Shown one piece after another: positions 41,535 to 51,603 of a DNA stretch of 64,000 nucleotides. The translations under genes were made by a program, and so were the position numbers. Origin of the DNA: Sporosarcina beigongshangi (GTDB taxonomy: Bacteria > Actinomycetota > Actinomycetes > Actinomycetales > Micrococcaceae); contig NZ_JADHDY010000014.1 in NCBI RefSeq assembly GCF_016820535.1, forward strand, positions 81,252 to 145,251, read 5' to 3'. A model generated the notes under the pieces. It was given only the letters and a program-made list of their open reading frames with translations. It searched no databases and was not told the origin of the DNA. Each line of letters starts with the position of its first letter. The first letter of the stretch is position 1.

Positions 41535-44500
41535 TCATGCGAGATCCGGTGTTTCCATTGCCTTGTCCCGCAGCCGCTGCTGAAGCCCACCCAGTAGCAG
41601 TACTTCCACCAACTTCCCGGCGTCCGCCATTTCCAGCAGTGCGTTGATGGCTTTCTGGTGGCCCTCGCCGGCAACGTACACAGCCTCTTCGACAACGTCT
41701 GGCAGGGATGGCGATGAGGCGAAGTCGATTGGCCCGTTGGCTTGGGCCTCACGCTGGAGCTGTTCGTTGCCCTCGGCGTGAACCATGATCGACGAGATGG
41801 CATTGATCTGGTCTTCATCGGAGATCCCGATCCCCTCGAACAGTTTGTTGATCTTCTCAATCAGCGCTGCCCAGGTGTCTGACTTCTTCTCCCGGGCCAC
41901 GCCTGAGCCAGAACCCGTGATGCCCTTCAATCCCTGACCCTGACCATCGACAAGTTTCAGGTCTGCATCCTCGATCTTCTTCAAGGCATAGTGCGTCAGC
42001 ACCACGTCAGACAGGTCCAGTTGGTTGCCCTGGGCTCGGTCACTGAGGGCCTTGACCAGCAGCTTGATGTAGATTGCCAGCTTTTCAATGCGGGTGTCTT
42101 GGTAATTGATGATCTGGGAGAAGAAGTCGTAGGCCTTGTTGAACGCGGACGCCGTTTTCTGGAATTCCTCCAGCTGGCCGATCGCCAGATTGTCCTGGTA
42201 CGCACGAGCCTGCCGCATCCGCTCGTTGAACACGTCCACGGCTGGGTTCAGGTGCGAATACAGCCCGTTGTGGTTCCGCTGCTCCACCCACTTCTGGGCC
42301 ACCAGGTCCACGTCCAGGTCGTTGTAAATGTTCATGGCATCCATCTTGGAGACCATGTCATGGATGACGTCCGGGTTGGACGCGTCCTGAATCTCGGCAT
42401 CCTCATAATAGTCCTGGAACGCCGCCAAAATCGTCTCCGGATCGTTGACGAAATCCAGGGCAAACGTCTGGTCCTTGCCGGGGATCACCCGGTTCAGTCT
42501 GGAGAGCGTCTGGACTGCGGTGATGCCGGAGAGTTTCTTGTCCACGTACATGGCAACCAACAGCGGCTGGTCAAAACCGGTCTGGAACTTGTTGGCGACG
42601 ATCATGACCTGGAATTCGTCGGTCCCAAACGCCTTCGTCAGCGACCGGCCCTTCAACCCGGCATTCATCGTGTGCTCGGTGAATTCGTCAACGCCCAGCT
42701 CAGGATCCACAATCTTGCCCGAGAACGCCACCAGAGTCGCCAACTCGGAACCGTAGCCATGCTCTCGGATGTACTCGTCCATGTACTTCTTGTACCGGAC
42801 GGCTTCCCTGCGCGAGCCCGTCACCACCATCGCCTTGGCGCGCCCTGCCAGGTGGTGTGACACATTGGAGCGGAAGTGCTCCACAATGACGGCGACCTTC
42901 TGCGCGATATTGTGCGGGTGAAGCTTCACCCATTGCATCAAGGCCTTGGAGCCCTTGTCGAGCTCCACCTCAACTGACTGCCCCGCCTCGTCAAGATCGG
43001 CGATCCTCACGGCCATGGCGTACGTGGTGTAGTTCTGCAGCACGTCCAGAATGAAGCCTTCCTGGATGGCCTGCTTCATTGAATACAGATCGAAAACCTG
43101 CGGGGCGCCGTTCTCGTCCGGCCGCCCGAACATCTCCACAGTCTTGGCCTTCGGCGTTGCCGTGAAGGCGAAGAAGGACAGCTGTCTTGTCTCCCCCGCA
43201 CGTGCCGACATCTCGGCCACCAGCACATCCTCGGCCGTGACGTCTTCATCATCCGCCAAGCCGGCAGTCGTCAGCACCTGCTTGAGCGACTTCGCCGCAT
43301 TGCCCGATTGCGACGAGTGCGCCTCATCGGCAATGATCGCGTACTTGCGCCCCGCCAGCCCCTTGTTCTTCCGGATCTCCTCCAGCGCATGCGGGAAGGT
43401 CTGCAGCGTGACGCCGATGATCTGGCGCCCCTTGATCAGCGCCTCCGCCAGCTGCTGGGACTTGGCCCCCTCGGAGCCGCGGGTGATCGGTGCGAACACA
43501 CCCTTGACGGTCTCCAGCTGCTCAATGGCCTTCTGCAGCTGCCCGTCCAGCACGTTCCGGTCACTGATGACAATGACGCCGTCAAAGACCTTCGCGCCCT
43601 CCGGGGTGAACAGCGATGCCAGCCGGTACGCGGTCCACGAAATCGAGTCCGTCTTCCCCGACCCCGCCGAGTGTTGGATTAGGTAGTTGTGCCCTGGCCC
43701 CTCCACACGCGCGGTCTCGGTCAGGGCATTGACCGCCCGCCACTGGTGGTAGCGCGGGAACCGCACGGACTTCTTGAACTGCTTCTTACCCGTGATCGGG
43801 TCGGTGTCTTCTTCAAAGCGGTAGTGGATGAACTTGCCGATGATCGTCAGCCAGGCATCCTTTTGCAGCACCTTTTCCCAAAAGTACGACGTCGGCGAGG
43901 AACCTTCCACATGTGCGTTTCCCGCGCCGTTGTGGTCACCTGCGTTGAAAGGCAGGAACCTTGTGGAGGAACCCTCCAGCTTGGTCGTCATGTGGACTTC
44001 ACGGTTGGTCACCACAAAGTGCACTAGGGCACCCCGGCCCAGGGTCAGCAATGGTTCACCCTTGGGATTTCGGTCCTGTTTGTATTGCTTGATCGCATCC
44101 TCGGCCGACTGCGTCATGTCAGTCTTGAGCTCAACCGTCGCCACCGCGATGCCGTTTAGGAACAGCACCAGATCCAGTGATTTCTTCGGGGCGGTAGCCG
44201 AGTAGTGGACCTGCCGCATGACCCGAACCCGGTTCAGTCCATAGCGTTCAACCGTCACTGGGTTCAGTCCGTCTGCCGGCTGGGGCTGAAACATCCTGAA
44301 TGACGCGGGCGTTACCGCGAAGCCCTTCTTGATGGCGTTAAGTGTGCCACCGCCGTTGATGGGCTCCGACGCCATGACCGCGGCAAGTCGGTCCAGGATC
44401 CGAATCCGTGCCTTGACCTGCATCGTCGGGTTCAGATCTGGTTTGACGACCTTCACAAGCTCATCGGGAGCCGTCTCCGCCAACCAGGCAAACACGTCCT

Positions 44501-44618
44501 CCGGGAACAGCCCGCGATCACGGTCGTAACCATCATCGCTCCTTGAGTACAGCCAGCCATGGGCCTCCAAATACTCGCACAACTCTGCCTCGAAATGTTC
44601 CTCATGGCTAATGGACAA
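41535..44618 (-). CDS. hsdR: Type I restriction endonuclease, R subunit
   Basis: This 1027-residue translocase-nuclease subunit of the type I RM complex starts at the TTG at 44616-44618, behind the ribosome site GGAGGGGG. The PD-ExK-type nuclease motif is TVELKTDMTQ near residue 163. Helicase motif I is HSAGSGKTDSISW near residue 316. Motif II is IADEAHSSQSG near residue 431. Later helicase motifs are in ANKFQTGFDQPLL. The C-terminal helical domain binds the modification core. It overlaps hsdS by 11 bases and appears intact. Confidence 0.95.
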   Translation of the reverse strand: MSISHEEHFEAELCEYLEAHGWLYSRSDDGYDRDRGLFPEDVFAWLAETAPDELVKVVKPDLNPTMQVKARIRILDRLAAVMASEPINGGGTLNAIKKGFAVTPASFRMFQPQPADGLNPVTVERYGLNRVRVMRQVHYSATAPKKSLDLVLFLNGIAVATVELKTDMTQSAEDAIKQYKQDRNPKGEPLLTLGRGALVHFVVTNREVHMTTKLEGSSTRFLPFNAGDHNGAGNAHVEGSSPTSYFWEKVLQKDAWLTIIGKFIHYRFEEDTDPITGKKQFKKSVRFPRYHQWRAVNALTETARVEGPGHNYLIQHSAGSGKTDSISWTAYRLASLFTPEGAKVFDGVIVISDRNVLDGQLQKAIEQLETVKGVFAPITRGSEGAKSQQLAEALIKGRQIIGVTLQTFPHALEEIRKNKGLAGRKYAIIADEAHSSQSGNAAKSLKQVLTTAGLADDEDVTAEDVLVAEMSARAGETRQLSFFAFTATPKAKTVEMFGRPDENGAPQVFDLYSMKQAIQEGFILDVLQNYTTYAMAVRIADLDEAGQSVEVELDKGSKALMQWVKLHPHNIAQKVAVIVEHFRSNVSHHLAGRAKAMVVTGSRREAVRYKKYMDEYIREHGYGSELATLVAFSGKIVDPELGVDEFTEHTMNAGLKGRSLTKAFGTDEFQVMIVANKFQTGFDQPLLVAMYVDKKLSGITAVQTLSRLNRVIPGKDQTFALDFVNDPETILAAFQDYYEDAEIQDASNPDVIHDMVSKMDAMNIYNDLDVDLVAQKWVEQRNHNGLYSHLNPAVDVFNERMRQARAYQDNLAIGQLEEFQKTASAFNKAYDFFSQIINYQDTRIEKLAIYIKLLVKALSDRAQGNQLDLSDVVLTHYALKKIEDADLKLVDGQGQGLKGITGSGSGVAREKKSDTWAALIEKINKLFEGIGISDEDQINAISSIMVHAEGNEQLQREAQANGPIDFASSPSLPDVVEEAVYVAGEGHQKAINALLEMADAGKLVEVLLLGGLQQRLRDKAMETPDLA

Positions 44619-45969
44619 CGAGCTCCCCCTCCGTCAGTCGTTCCTTGGCGGCCACAGCACTGCGAACATCAATCTTCCCTGTCACAGCCGCAGATATTAG
44701 CGCTGCACGACGCTCCTTAGACAGCTCTATGGACTCCTGAGCGTCCAGAAGTGTTGCATCAAGGTCTGCCAATTCTCCATCGAGGAATTCAACGATTGAA
44801 GCTTGGGTTTCAAACGACGGGAATGCCAGCTGGAGCGCCCTAAGTTTTTCCGCCGTAAGATGCATAATCGTAGAACCATTGCAAATAACAGAGAATACCC
44901 CAGCATCCCGATAGGTCCTCAAGACATAGGATAGAAATTTCGTTGAATCGCTACCTCTGGCCCTGACTCGATTGACGGTTTTTTGAAAGCTCCAGCCCTC
45001 AAAGTTCTCTCCTAAAACGTGGTTTGTACCAACCGAACCACCTTCGACCACCAACAAGTCTCCTGCCAAGAGGTTGAATCGTGAGGCTTCAGCGGACGTA
45101 AAGGGCATCACATTAACGTCATCCAGTATCAATCCTGAGTCTTGAATATTCGCCGCACGGATGTACGGCAATACTATAGAATCCACCGGCGGGATTTTAC
45201 CAGCGTCAAGCATCTTGCCCAGAACTACGTCGAAATGGTGACCAATCTTGCTGACACTCCATTCGACTGGAACGTCCCCGATCCACTCAACACCGCTTTC
45301 CCTCATCGTCATGGTCGGGTCGAGGCCCTTGGTGACGGCTTGCGTGATGGTTGCCGCGCGGCGCTCGTACAGGAGGGCGATGAGTTCCTCCTGGTCGGCG
45401 ATGAACGCATCAATCTCCGCCGTCTCGCGGTCAAGGAAATCTACGATGAAGTTTTGTTCTTGAAGGTCAGGCACTGGCATTACGGTGCTTAGCAATTGAC
45501 CTGTTCCCAGCTCCAGGAAAGTCGTTCCTTGCCCTCTGGAAATCAGATCTACCTTGGCGGACTGCAAAACGTAGACAAGGAACCTAGCGACGGTCCGTCC
45601 AAAATCAGGGACGATTCCCTTGCATCCTTGGTTAAACGCCGTGGCGTGAGATACGCGGGCAACATAACCGATAGGGGCTCTAGTCGAAATTAGCACGCTG
45701 TCTCCAGGAACTGTAGAAGAACCAGTCCTGAGACCTTCCTCAGTGATGGTCCGGAATGTCTCTTCCAAATTCCTCCCATCAAACTGATTGAGATCGACGG
45801 GCGTCGCCCATGCGATATCTCCATCCCAATTTTTTTCAGAAGGCGTCGGAGTTCCACCATTCACAACAGTTGAAATTCTTCTCAGGGCCGAGACTGCCCA
45901 ATGTGCTGGGATGTCTCCGATCCATTTGACACCACTGTCCTTGTACGCCGGGTACGGCTTCAGACTCAT
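44608..45969 (-). CDS. hsdS: Type I restriction-modification specificity subunit
   Basis: This 453-residue subunit reads the bipartite target sequence. Two target-recognition domains are evident, each introduced by the repeated pattern SGVKWIGDIPAHWAVSAL (residues about 12-29) and SGVEWIGDVPVEWSVSKI (about 229-246). The two conserved helical regions that space the half-sites follow each domain (FIVDFLDRETAEIDAFI and SIVEFLDGELADLDATL). It overlaps hsdM as ATGA and hsdR by 11 bases. Codon use in the recognition domains is less GC-rich than in hsdM and hsdR, as is common for exchanged specificity domains. Confidence 0.94.
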   Translation of the reverse strand: MSLKPYPAYKDSGVKWIGDIPAHWAVSALRRISTVVNGGTPTPSEKNWDGDIAWATPVDLNQFDGRNLEETFRTITEEGLRTGSSTVPGDSVLISTRAPIGYVARVSHATAFNQGCKGIVPDFGRTVARFLVYVLQSAKVDLISRGQGTTFLELGTGQLLSTVMPVPDLQEQNFIVDFLDRETAEIDAFIADQEELIALLYERRAATITQAVTKGLDPTMTMRESGVEWIGDVPVEWSVSKIGHHFDVVLGKMLDAGKIPPVDSIVLPYIRAANIQDSGLILDDVNVMPFTSAEASRFNLLAGDLLVVEGGSVGTNHVLGENFEGWSFQKTVNRVRARGSDSTKFLSYVLRTYRDAGVFSVICNGSTIMHLTAEKLRALQLAFPSFETQASIVEFLDGELADLDATLLDAQESIELSKERRAALISAAVTGKIDVRSAVAAKERLTEGELVVH

Positions 45970-47927
45970 GCTTTCACCTGCTCGAGGCGCGTGCGGATGC
46001 GGCCGAGGACAGCGTCGAGGTCGGCGTCAATGTCCTCAAGAGCGCGCGGCGGGACGTATTGGTAGAAGTGGCGCGTGAAGGGAATTTCGCAGCCTTCCTT
46101 AGTTTTTTCTTCATCGATCCAGGCGTCCGGTACGAAGGGTTTGACCTCGCGCTCCAGGTAGGCGTGGATGTCTTCGTCCCAGCGCACGTTTTCGGTGTCG
46201 CGTAGATCGGCGTCAGCTTCGACCTTGCCCTTGGTGCCGATGCAGATGTCAGCGGCGTCGTCACGCTCGGCCATGCCTGAAATGAGCGCTTTCATCTGCG
46301 GACCCGTTACCGGCGTTTCGCCCTTGGCCAGCGCACCACGCAAGACTTTCGCGAAGGCATCGCGATTGGTCCAAACCTCGCCCGTGGCGAGTGCCGCGAG
46401 GGAGGCTTCAAGCGCAAGCCGGGACTCGCCGTCGTACTTCGAAAAGGCCTTGGAGGACAGGGCTGCCTCGATGCGCTCGGAGGTGGCGGCGAAGTTAAGG
46501 CGCAGGGGGCGTTCGACGGTGATGGTGCGGTAGAAGAAGTCGGTGGTGTTGAAGATTTTGGATTTGCCGGTCTGTTCGAAGTCGCCGTAGAGCTTGACGA
46601 TGGCGCTGATGTCCTCGGGCCCGAGTTCGTTGCGTTTGGAGCCGAGGCCCTTGCGCATTTTCCGGAAGAGCTGCGAGCCGTCGACGAGCTGGACCTTGCC
46701 TACACGGTCAGGATGCTTGGATTTGGAGAGGACCCAGACGTAGGTGCTGATGCCGGTGTTGTAGAACATGTCCGTGGGGAGGGCGATGATGGCTTCGAGG
46801 TAGTCGCGCTCCAGGATCCACTTGCGAATGTTTGACTCCCCCGAGCCAGCGCCGCCAGTGAACAGCGGCGAGCCGTTCAGGACGATGGCAGCGCGGCCAC
46901 CGGTGCTGGCCTGGCCTGGTTCGCGCATCTTGGAGATCAGGTGCATGAGGAAGAGCATGGAACCGTCGGAGACGCGTGGGAGGCCAGGGCCGAAGCGGCC
47001 GCCGAACCCCTTCTCGAGGTGTTCCTCGCGTACGGCTTTTTCCTGCTTCTTCCAGTCGACGCCGAAGGGCGGGTTGGAGAGGCAGTAGTTGAAGGTGGTG
47101 CCGGCGTGGCCGTCGTTGAGAAGGGTGTCGTCGTTGACGATCGCGTCCACGGACTGGCCCTTGATGACCATGTCAGCCTTGCAGATGGCGTAGGACTGGG
47201 CGTTCAGTTCCTGGCCGGCGAGAGTGAGTTTCGCCTTCGGGTTCATCTCCGTTAGGTGGTCGTCAGCGACGGAGAGCATGCCGCCGGTGCCGGCTGTGGG
47301 GTCGTAGACGGAACGGACAATGTCCTTATCAACCAGTTCCTTGCCGTCGGCGTCAAAGAGCAGGTCTACCATGAGCTCGATGACCTCGCGCGGGGTGAAG
47401 TGCTCACCGGCGGTCTCGTTGGAGGCTTCGGCGAACTTGCGGATCAGTTCCTCGAAAATGTGGCCCATCTTGGCGTTCGAGACACGCTGGGGATGGAGGT
47501 CCACTTCCGCGAAGCGTTGGACGACGAGGAGGAGCAGATTGTTCTCCTCGAGCTCCTCGATCCGGTCGTCAATCTTGTACTTGGAGAAGATGTCGTGGAC
47601 ATTGAGGGAGAATCCATCGATGTAGGCGAGCAGATTTTCCCGCAGGTTGTCCGGGTCGCCAACAAGCTTTCTCAAGTCATAAACGCTGGTGTTGTAGAAC
47701 GAGTGTTGGTGGCCGGCCTTAGTGCGCAGGAGGACGGGGCGAACGGGCATGCCCTTCTCGTTTGCTTCTTTGACTACTTCGAGAACCTGAGGCTTGGTGT
47801 CTGCCAAAACTGAATCTAGGCGGCTGAGTACGGTGAACGGCAGGATGAAGTCGCCATACTGATGCCGTTTAAAGTTGTTCCTCAGAAGCTCCGCGATGTC
47901 CCAAATGAATGTTGCGTTGTTGCTCAA
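45966..47927 (-). CDS. hsdM: Type I restriction-modification methyltransferase subunit
   Basis: This adenine-N6 methyltransferase subunit has the N-terminal HsdM domain (NNATFIWDIAELLRNNFKRHQYGDFILPF). S-adenosylmethionine motif I is DPTAGTGGML, and catalytic motif IV is NPPFGVDW. The chosen start is the TTG at 47925-47927, which gives 653 residues and begins exactly at the conserved N-terminus. The frame is open to another TTG at 48020. The C-terminal region is long (DVIL-like KPFVPDAWIDEEKTKEG). It is the first gene of the hsdM-hsdS-hsdR operon. Confidence 0.93.
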   Translation of the reverse strand: MSNNATFIWDIAELLRNNFKRHQYGDFILPFTVLSRLDSVLADTKPQVLEVVKEANEKGMPVRPVLLRTKAGHQHSFYNTSVYDLRKLVGDPDNLRENLLAYIDGFSLNVHDIFSKYKIDDRIEELEENNLLLLVVQRFAEVDLHPQRVSNAKMGHIFEELIRKFAEASNETAGEHFTPREVIELMVDLLFDADGKELVDKDIVRSVYDPTAGTGGMLSVADDHLTEMNPKAKLTLAGQELNAQSYAICKADMVIKGQSVDAIVNDDTLLNDGHAGTTFNYCLSNPPFGVDWKKQEKAVREEHLEKGFGGRFGPGLPRVSDGSMLFLMHLISKMREPGQASTGGRAAIVLNGSPLFTGGAGSGESNIRKWILERDYLEAIIALPTDMFYNTGISTYVWVLSKSKHPDRVGKVQLVDGSQLFRKMRKGLGSKRNELGPEDISAIVKLYGDFEQTGKSKIFNTTDFFYRTITVERPLRLNFAATSERIEAALSSKAFSKYDGESRLALEASLAALATGEVWTNRDAFAKVLRGALAKGETPVTGPQMKALISGMAERDDAADICIGTKGKVEADADLRDTENVRWDEDIHAYLEREVKPFVPDAWIDEEKTKEGCEIPFTRHFYQYVPPRALEDIDADLDAVLGRIRTRLEQVKA

Positions 47928-48476
47928 GTTGCTTGCCTGCTCTGTCTTGGTCGTGCTTGCTGGCCGCCGGCAGTGGCGGTCGGTGCGTCGAACACCACTT
48001 AGAGCATATGCCGCGGCCAAGACATTGGGGCCTCACTTCCGGTCCATAACACGGGTGAGAGCAGTTTCAGCATTTCGCATCCCTTCAGTGAAGGTGCAGG
48101 TCATGTAGTAGATGCCGGTGAACCCTATGAACATAGGTGAAAGGAAACTGGCTGCCAACGGTCAGCCCAAACAACGGCCCGAAGTCATGGACCCATATGA
48201 ACACTTGCCGAACCACGTTGTGCCTTCTGGTACGCCATCATCGCTGGGCGGGTCCTCCACGCAACCAGGGCGCTGCGCGCCGGCCACTCCTCCAAAAATT
48301 CTTCCTCGGCGCTCCTGCGTCGCTTATTTCCTCGAAACGATTTTTGCCCCGTGCCCGGTACCCCAAGTTGCCCTCCGGCCCCTAACACCCAGCGTTGATT
48401 CCTCTTACCAGAAGGCACAAACAGAGAAGGCGGCCGCGAACACCCAGCCACCGCTCACACACAGGAGGAGCAGACA
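47928..48476. other. Divergent intergenic region between hsdM and the DUF4192 gene
   Basis: About 550 bases, or less if hsdM starts upstream. Open frames exist but have no ribosome site or recognisable product. It should hold the promoters of both divergent units. I see no clear dyad. Confidence 0.55.
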
Positions 48477-49502
48477 ATGGAACCGATCAGAATCAGCAGC
48501 CCGGCTGACGCCATCAGCTACATGGGCCACAGCCTCGGCTACTGGCCCAAGGAAAGCCTCGTCTGCGTCGCCCTCGAGGGCAAGACACTGGGCCCCACCC
48601 TCCGCGTAAACCTCCCCAACACCACTGGCGCCACTGAGGGCTACGCCGAGCGCGTCGCCCGTGCCGTCGGCATCGACCACGACGCAACCGCCGTCCTCAT
48701 CGCCCTGTTCACCCACCAACCATGGGGCCAGGGACACCCCAAGCCCTTCGCCGCCATGGTCCAAGGACTCAAGCGCCACCTCGCAGCTGCCGGGCTGCTC
48801 GTCCATGACGTGTGGATCGTCGGCCCCGAATCCTTCGCCACCTACGACGGCGTCAGCCCTGCCTCGTGTGGCCAGGAGACCCCGCTGGCTGCCCTTGAAT
48901 CCTGCCTCCTGAATGCCGAGCTGGTCTACCAAGGCAGCAGCGTCGGACAAAGCGACACACCTGCCATCCCCGAGTTGTCCGCCGCCGTCGACCCCGACAC
49001 GGTCGAAGCAGCCCTTCAGACCATGGCTGCCGACCCGGCCAAGTGCCTTGATGCGGTCTACCGGTTATGGATGGACCTTATCGACCACGGTGGCGAACCC
49101 AGCCATGAGCAGTTGGCCGAGGTCCTGGCCGGGCTCCAGCACGTCGGACTCCGCGACCAGATCCTGGCCGACATGCCAGGCATCAACGAACCCATGGCAG
49201 CCACCCTCTTCGGCGCCACGGACGAAGCCCCGCAATGGGAACGGATCGACAGCTCCGAAAAGCTGCTGCGGCAACTGCTCACCATCGCAGCCCCAACCCA
49301 CGCGGCAGCCCCGTTGACGATGCTCGGGCACATCTGCTGGTGGAAGGGCAGAGGAACGGCGGCCGCGAACTACATGCACGTCGCCCTGACGTTCGACCCC
49401 GACTACCACCTGGCCAGGCTGCTGGATCAGATGCTCGGTGCCGGTGTCGTCTCCGGCTGGGCGCAACACAAGAACACCGCATACCGGAACCACGACCAGT
49501 GA
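48477..49502 (+). CDS. DUF4192 domain-containing protein
   Basis: This 341-residue actinobacterial protein has the family N-terminus RISSPADAISYMGHSLGYWPKESLVCVAL. Later come DVWIVG and the C-terminal helical repeats PLTMLGHICWWKGRGTAAANYMHVAL and FDPDYHLARLLDQML, all typical of DUF4192. A near-perfect ribosome site (AGGAGGAG) precedes the ATG at 48477. It is followed after 44 bases by an NrdH-redoxin gene. Family function is unknown. Confidence 0.87.
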   Translation: MEPIRISSPADAISYMGHSLGYWPKESLVCVALEGKTLGPTLRVNLPNTTGATEGYAERVARAVGIDHDATAVLIALFTHQPWGQGHPKPFAAMVQGLKRHLAAAGLLVHDVWIVGPESFATYDGVSPASCGQETPLAALESCLLNAELVYQGSSVGQSDTPAIPELSAAVDPDTVEAALQTMAADPAKCLDAVYRLWMDLIDHGGEPSHEQLAEVLAGLQHVGLRDQILADMPGINEPMAATLFGATDEAPQWERIDSSEKLLRQLLTIAAPTHAAAPLTMLGHICWWKGRGTAAANYMHVALTFDPDYHLARLLDQMLGAGVVSGWAQHKNTAYRNHDQ

Positions 49503-49546
49503 TTCCATGCGGCCCGCCGCCAGAAGCAGAGAGTGAGGTGAGGGCA

Positions 49547-49783
49547 ATGAACGTCACGGTCTACAGCAAGCCCGGCTGCCAGCAATGCAAGTTCACCTGC
49601 CGGTCCCTGGACCATGCCGGCATCCCCTACCAGGTCGTCGACTTGACTACGAACGCGGCCGCCCTGGAGTACGTCCAAGACCTCGGCTACTCCCAAGCCC
49701 CGATCGTCGTCGTGAACGACCACCACCACTGGTCAGGATTCAACCCCACCGAAATCGAGCGGCTCAAGCAAGCGATCCAATAA
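49547..49783 (+). CDS. NrdH-like glutaredoxin
   Basis: This 78-residue redoxin has the active-site motif CQQC at residues 11-14 and the end motif WSGFNPTEIERL typical of NrdH, which reduces class Ib ribonucleotide reductase via thioredoxin reductase. No nrdE or nrdF is nearby, so it may serve another reductase carried or borrowed by the element. The start ATG lies at 49547 after GAGGTGAGGG. Confidence 0.88.
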   Translation: MNVTVYSKPGCQQCKFTCRSLDHAGIPYQVVDLTTNAAALEYVQDLGYSQAPIVVVNDHHHWSGFNPTEIERLKQAIQ

Positions 49784-50283
49784 TCGCCCTCCAGTTGGAG
49801 ATCCAGTGCCGCATGAAACCCTCATGCGGCACTCCCCTGCGCCACCACCAACCCGCCCATTTCCCCTCCAGATCACCGCCGCCCAGATCCCTTCGCCACG
49901 TCAATTTCCTGAGCAAATCCACCCCGAAATACCGTGCTGCTGCCGCTACCAAAAAGCCGTTCACACTGTTGGCACCGAAACGGTGCCCGTCACGACCCGC
50001 GTGACGCCAATGTGACTGTAAGTTCCGGAGCCACGTGTCGCTAATCCGGATTTGGCGTCACCAGCGTGTCACCAGACTGGATTTCGTGTCACCAGACGAT
50101 GGCTGGATTGTTGTTGGTAGCAGGGCTCTGGCTTGCCGGCTTGGGATTGTTTCTGCGTCCCACAAAGGGAACGGTCAATGGGACAGCTCGCGGTGCCCGG
50201 TTGAAGTCACTCAGCGTGGATCGGACTGTGCGGCTCTCGTCGTGGTGCTGTCGGCTCTCGGTCAGGTGTGAGCTGGTGCAGGT
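49784..50283. other. Intergenic region after nrdH with a hairpin and short repeats
   Basis: No gene is supported. A perfect 12-base hairpin (49805-49833, arms agtgccgcatga / tcatgcggcact) may end the DUF4192-nrdH transcript, although it has no T-run. The 12-base unit gtgtcaccagac occurs twice near 50064-50098. Confidence 0.55.
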
Positions 50284-50500
50284 ATGGCTTTCCCGCAGAC
50301 TTTAAGCGAGACCGATCGCCATATTGTCGCAACATGGGCCGCGGACGGCGAGGAGCGCGTCCTGGCTCTATTTGAGACGGAGGCTCCAACAGATGCTCGG
50401 CCACGTGAAGGCCATCGCCCGAACCAGGGCATTTGCCCGCGGTGACTTCGGCGCACCGGGGAGATCCGGCGGCGCTCAGGCGCTTGCCGTCCGTTGGTGA
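50284..50500 (+). pseudogene. Remnant of an Imm-5-like putative immunity protein
   Basis: From the ATG at 50284 the frame reads LSETDRHIVATWAADGEERV and continues to PREG, then shifts. One base over it continues KAIARTRAFARGDFG before a stop near 50500. Together these match the N-terminal 60-70 residues of the actinobacterial putative immunity family, recalled as Imm-5-like. A single extra G near 50410 explains the shift. The rest of the gene is missing. The family name is from memory. Confidence 0.5.
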
Positions 50501-50790
50501 GAACTCGCCCGGCCTGCTTGGGCCGGGAATCCTCACGTCCGGCATTCTCGCCTCAAGCGTTCGAAGCATCCAGTCCGGCTTGGCAGACCCCGACCAGCCC
50601 GTGCCACCCAACTGAACATGAGGTCCGCTGAGGGAACCTTCTGCTCGCCTGGTGACCCGCCACGGTGCCCGGTGGTGTGTCGTCAAGGCCAAGGGGTACC
50701 AAGCGGAAACAGCCTAGCGCTCCACAGTTAAACGTAGGCACCTGCTCGCCCTGAGCACGGCCGGAACCCACACCCTTGCACGGGTCCTTG
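50501..50790. other. Non-coding stretch between the immunity remnant and the DUF1801 gene
   Basis: About 290 bases; nothing is recognised. It may be degraded gene sequence. Confidence 0.45.
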
Positions 50791-51129
50791 TCAGGCAACC
50801 GCTTTCTCGACGAGCGCGCGAATCTTGGCCTCCGTCGCAGCATCCAGCGAGGTTATGGTCCACGCGACCGGATGCATGTGGGCGCCCTCCTCGCGTGCGG
50901 GATTCACAACTTCGGCAAAGCCGAACGCGACGAAGTCCGTACCTGGTTTGATGTAACAGACGTCCTTGCCATCCTTCACATAGAACGGGAGTCCCCAGCG
51001 TACGATCGGTTCCAACGAGGGCGCGCTCTCCCGGATGATGCTGTGCAGGCGTTCTCCGATCTCCCGGAACTGTGGGGGCGCCTCACTGAGTTTGGTGAGA
51101 ACGGCCGCGTCACCCTTCTTCGTGAACAT
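50791..51129 (-). CDS. DUF1801 domain protein
   Basis: This 112-residue protein starts at the ATG at 51127-51129, ten bases after AAGGAGG. The pattern IVRWGLPFYVKDGKDVCYIKP with FVAFGFAE matches the DUF1801/YdhG fold, which is related to the frataxin-like iron chaperone fold in Bacillus (Fra). The biochemical role of most members is unknown. It stands alone, flanked by non-coding stretches. Confidence 0.82.
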   Translation of the reverse strand: MFTKKGDAAVLTKLSEAPPQFREIGERLHSIIRESAPSLEPIVRWGLPFYVKDGKDVCYIKPGTDFVAFGFAEVVNPAREEGAHMHPVAWTITSLDAATEAKIRALVEKAVA

Positions 51130-51138
51130 CGTGTTCAA

Positions 51139-51603
51139 GCCTCCTTCGTGTTGTCGTCGGGTAAGAATTATGCCCGGCTTCGTGCGCCCGTGAACTGCCG
51201 TGGGCGTCTGCGACCGGCGACGGTGCCAAGCCTACGTCGCCGGGGCGGAGGTAGTCGAGGCATACGACCAAATCGAGGCGGTCCGAGATCCGGCTGGGCC
51301 CTTCGTGGTCGACGAGGATGCGCTCACGGCGAGCGGTGCGCAACCCGGTATCCTGCGACCCGGGGTCACCTAACGCGACTGGGATCGTAACGCCCGCAAG
51401 CGGAGCGCTGAGCGCGACAGGGTCGGTTTTCAGTAGGGGATCCGCACGCGGGCAGTTCATCAACCTTGATGGTGAAGAGCGCTATCCGTTTCTTCGCCGT
51501 CGTCTAGGGCCGTAATCGTGGCCTTGGTCGAGATGCTGGGCGGATTCCCATATGACCTGCCGGGCCGGACCGCGAGAGCGACTCCGGGCTCATCGCGGTG
51601 TAG
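51139..51603. other. Intergenic region without a recognisable gene
   Basis: About 465 bases. Open frames on both strands have no start signal or family resemblance. This may be decayed coding DNA. Confidence 0.5.

Noticed and set aside
48112..48609. Possible small gene in the hsdM/DUF4192 spacer
   Set aside because: The frame overlaps the well-supported DUF4192 start and has no own ribosome site or recognisable sequence.
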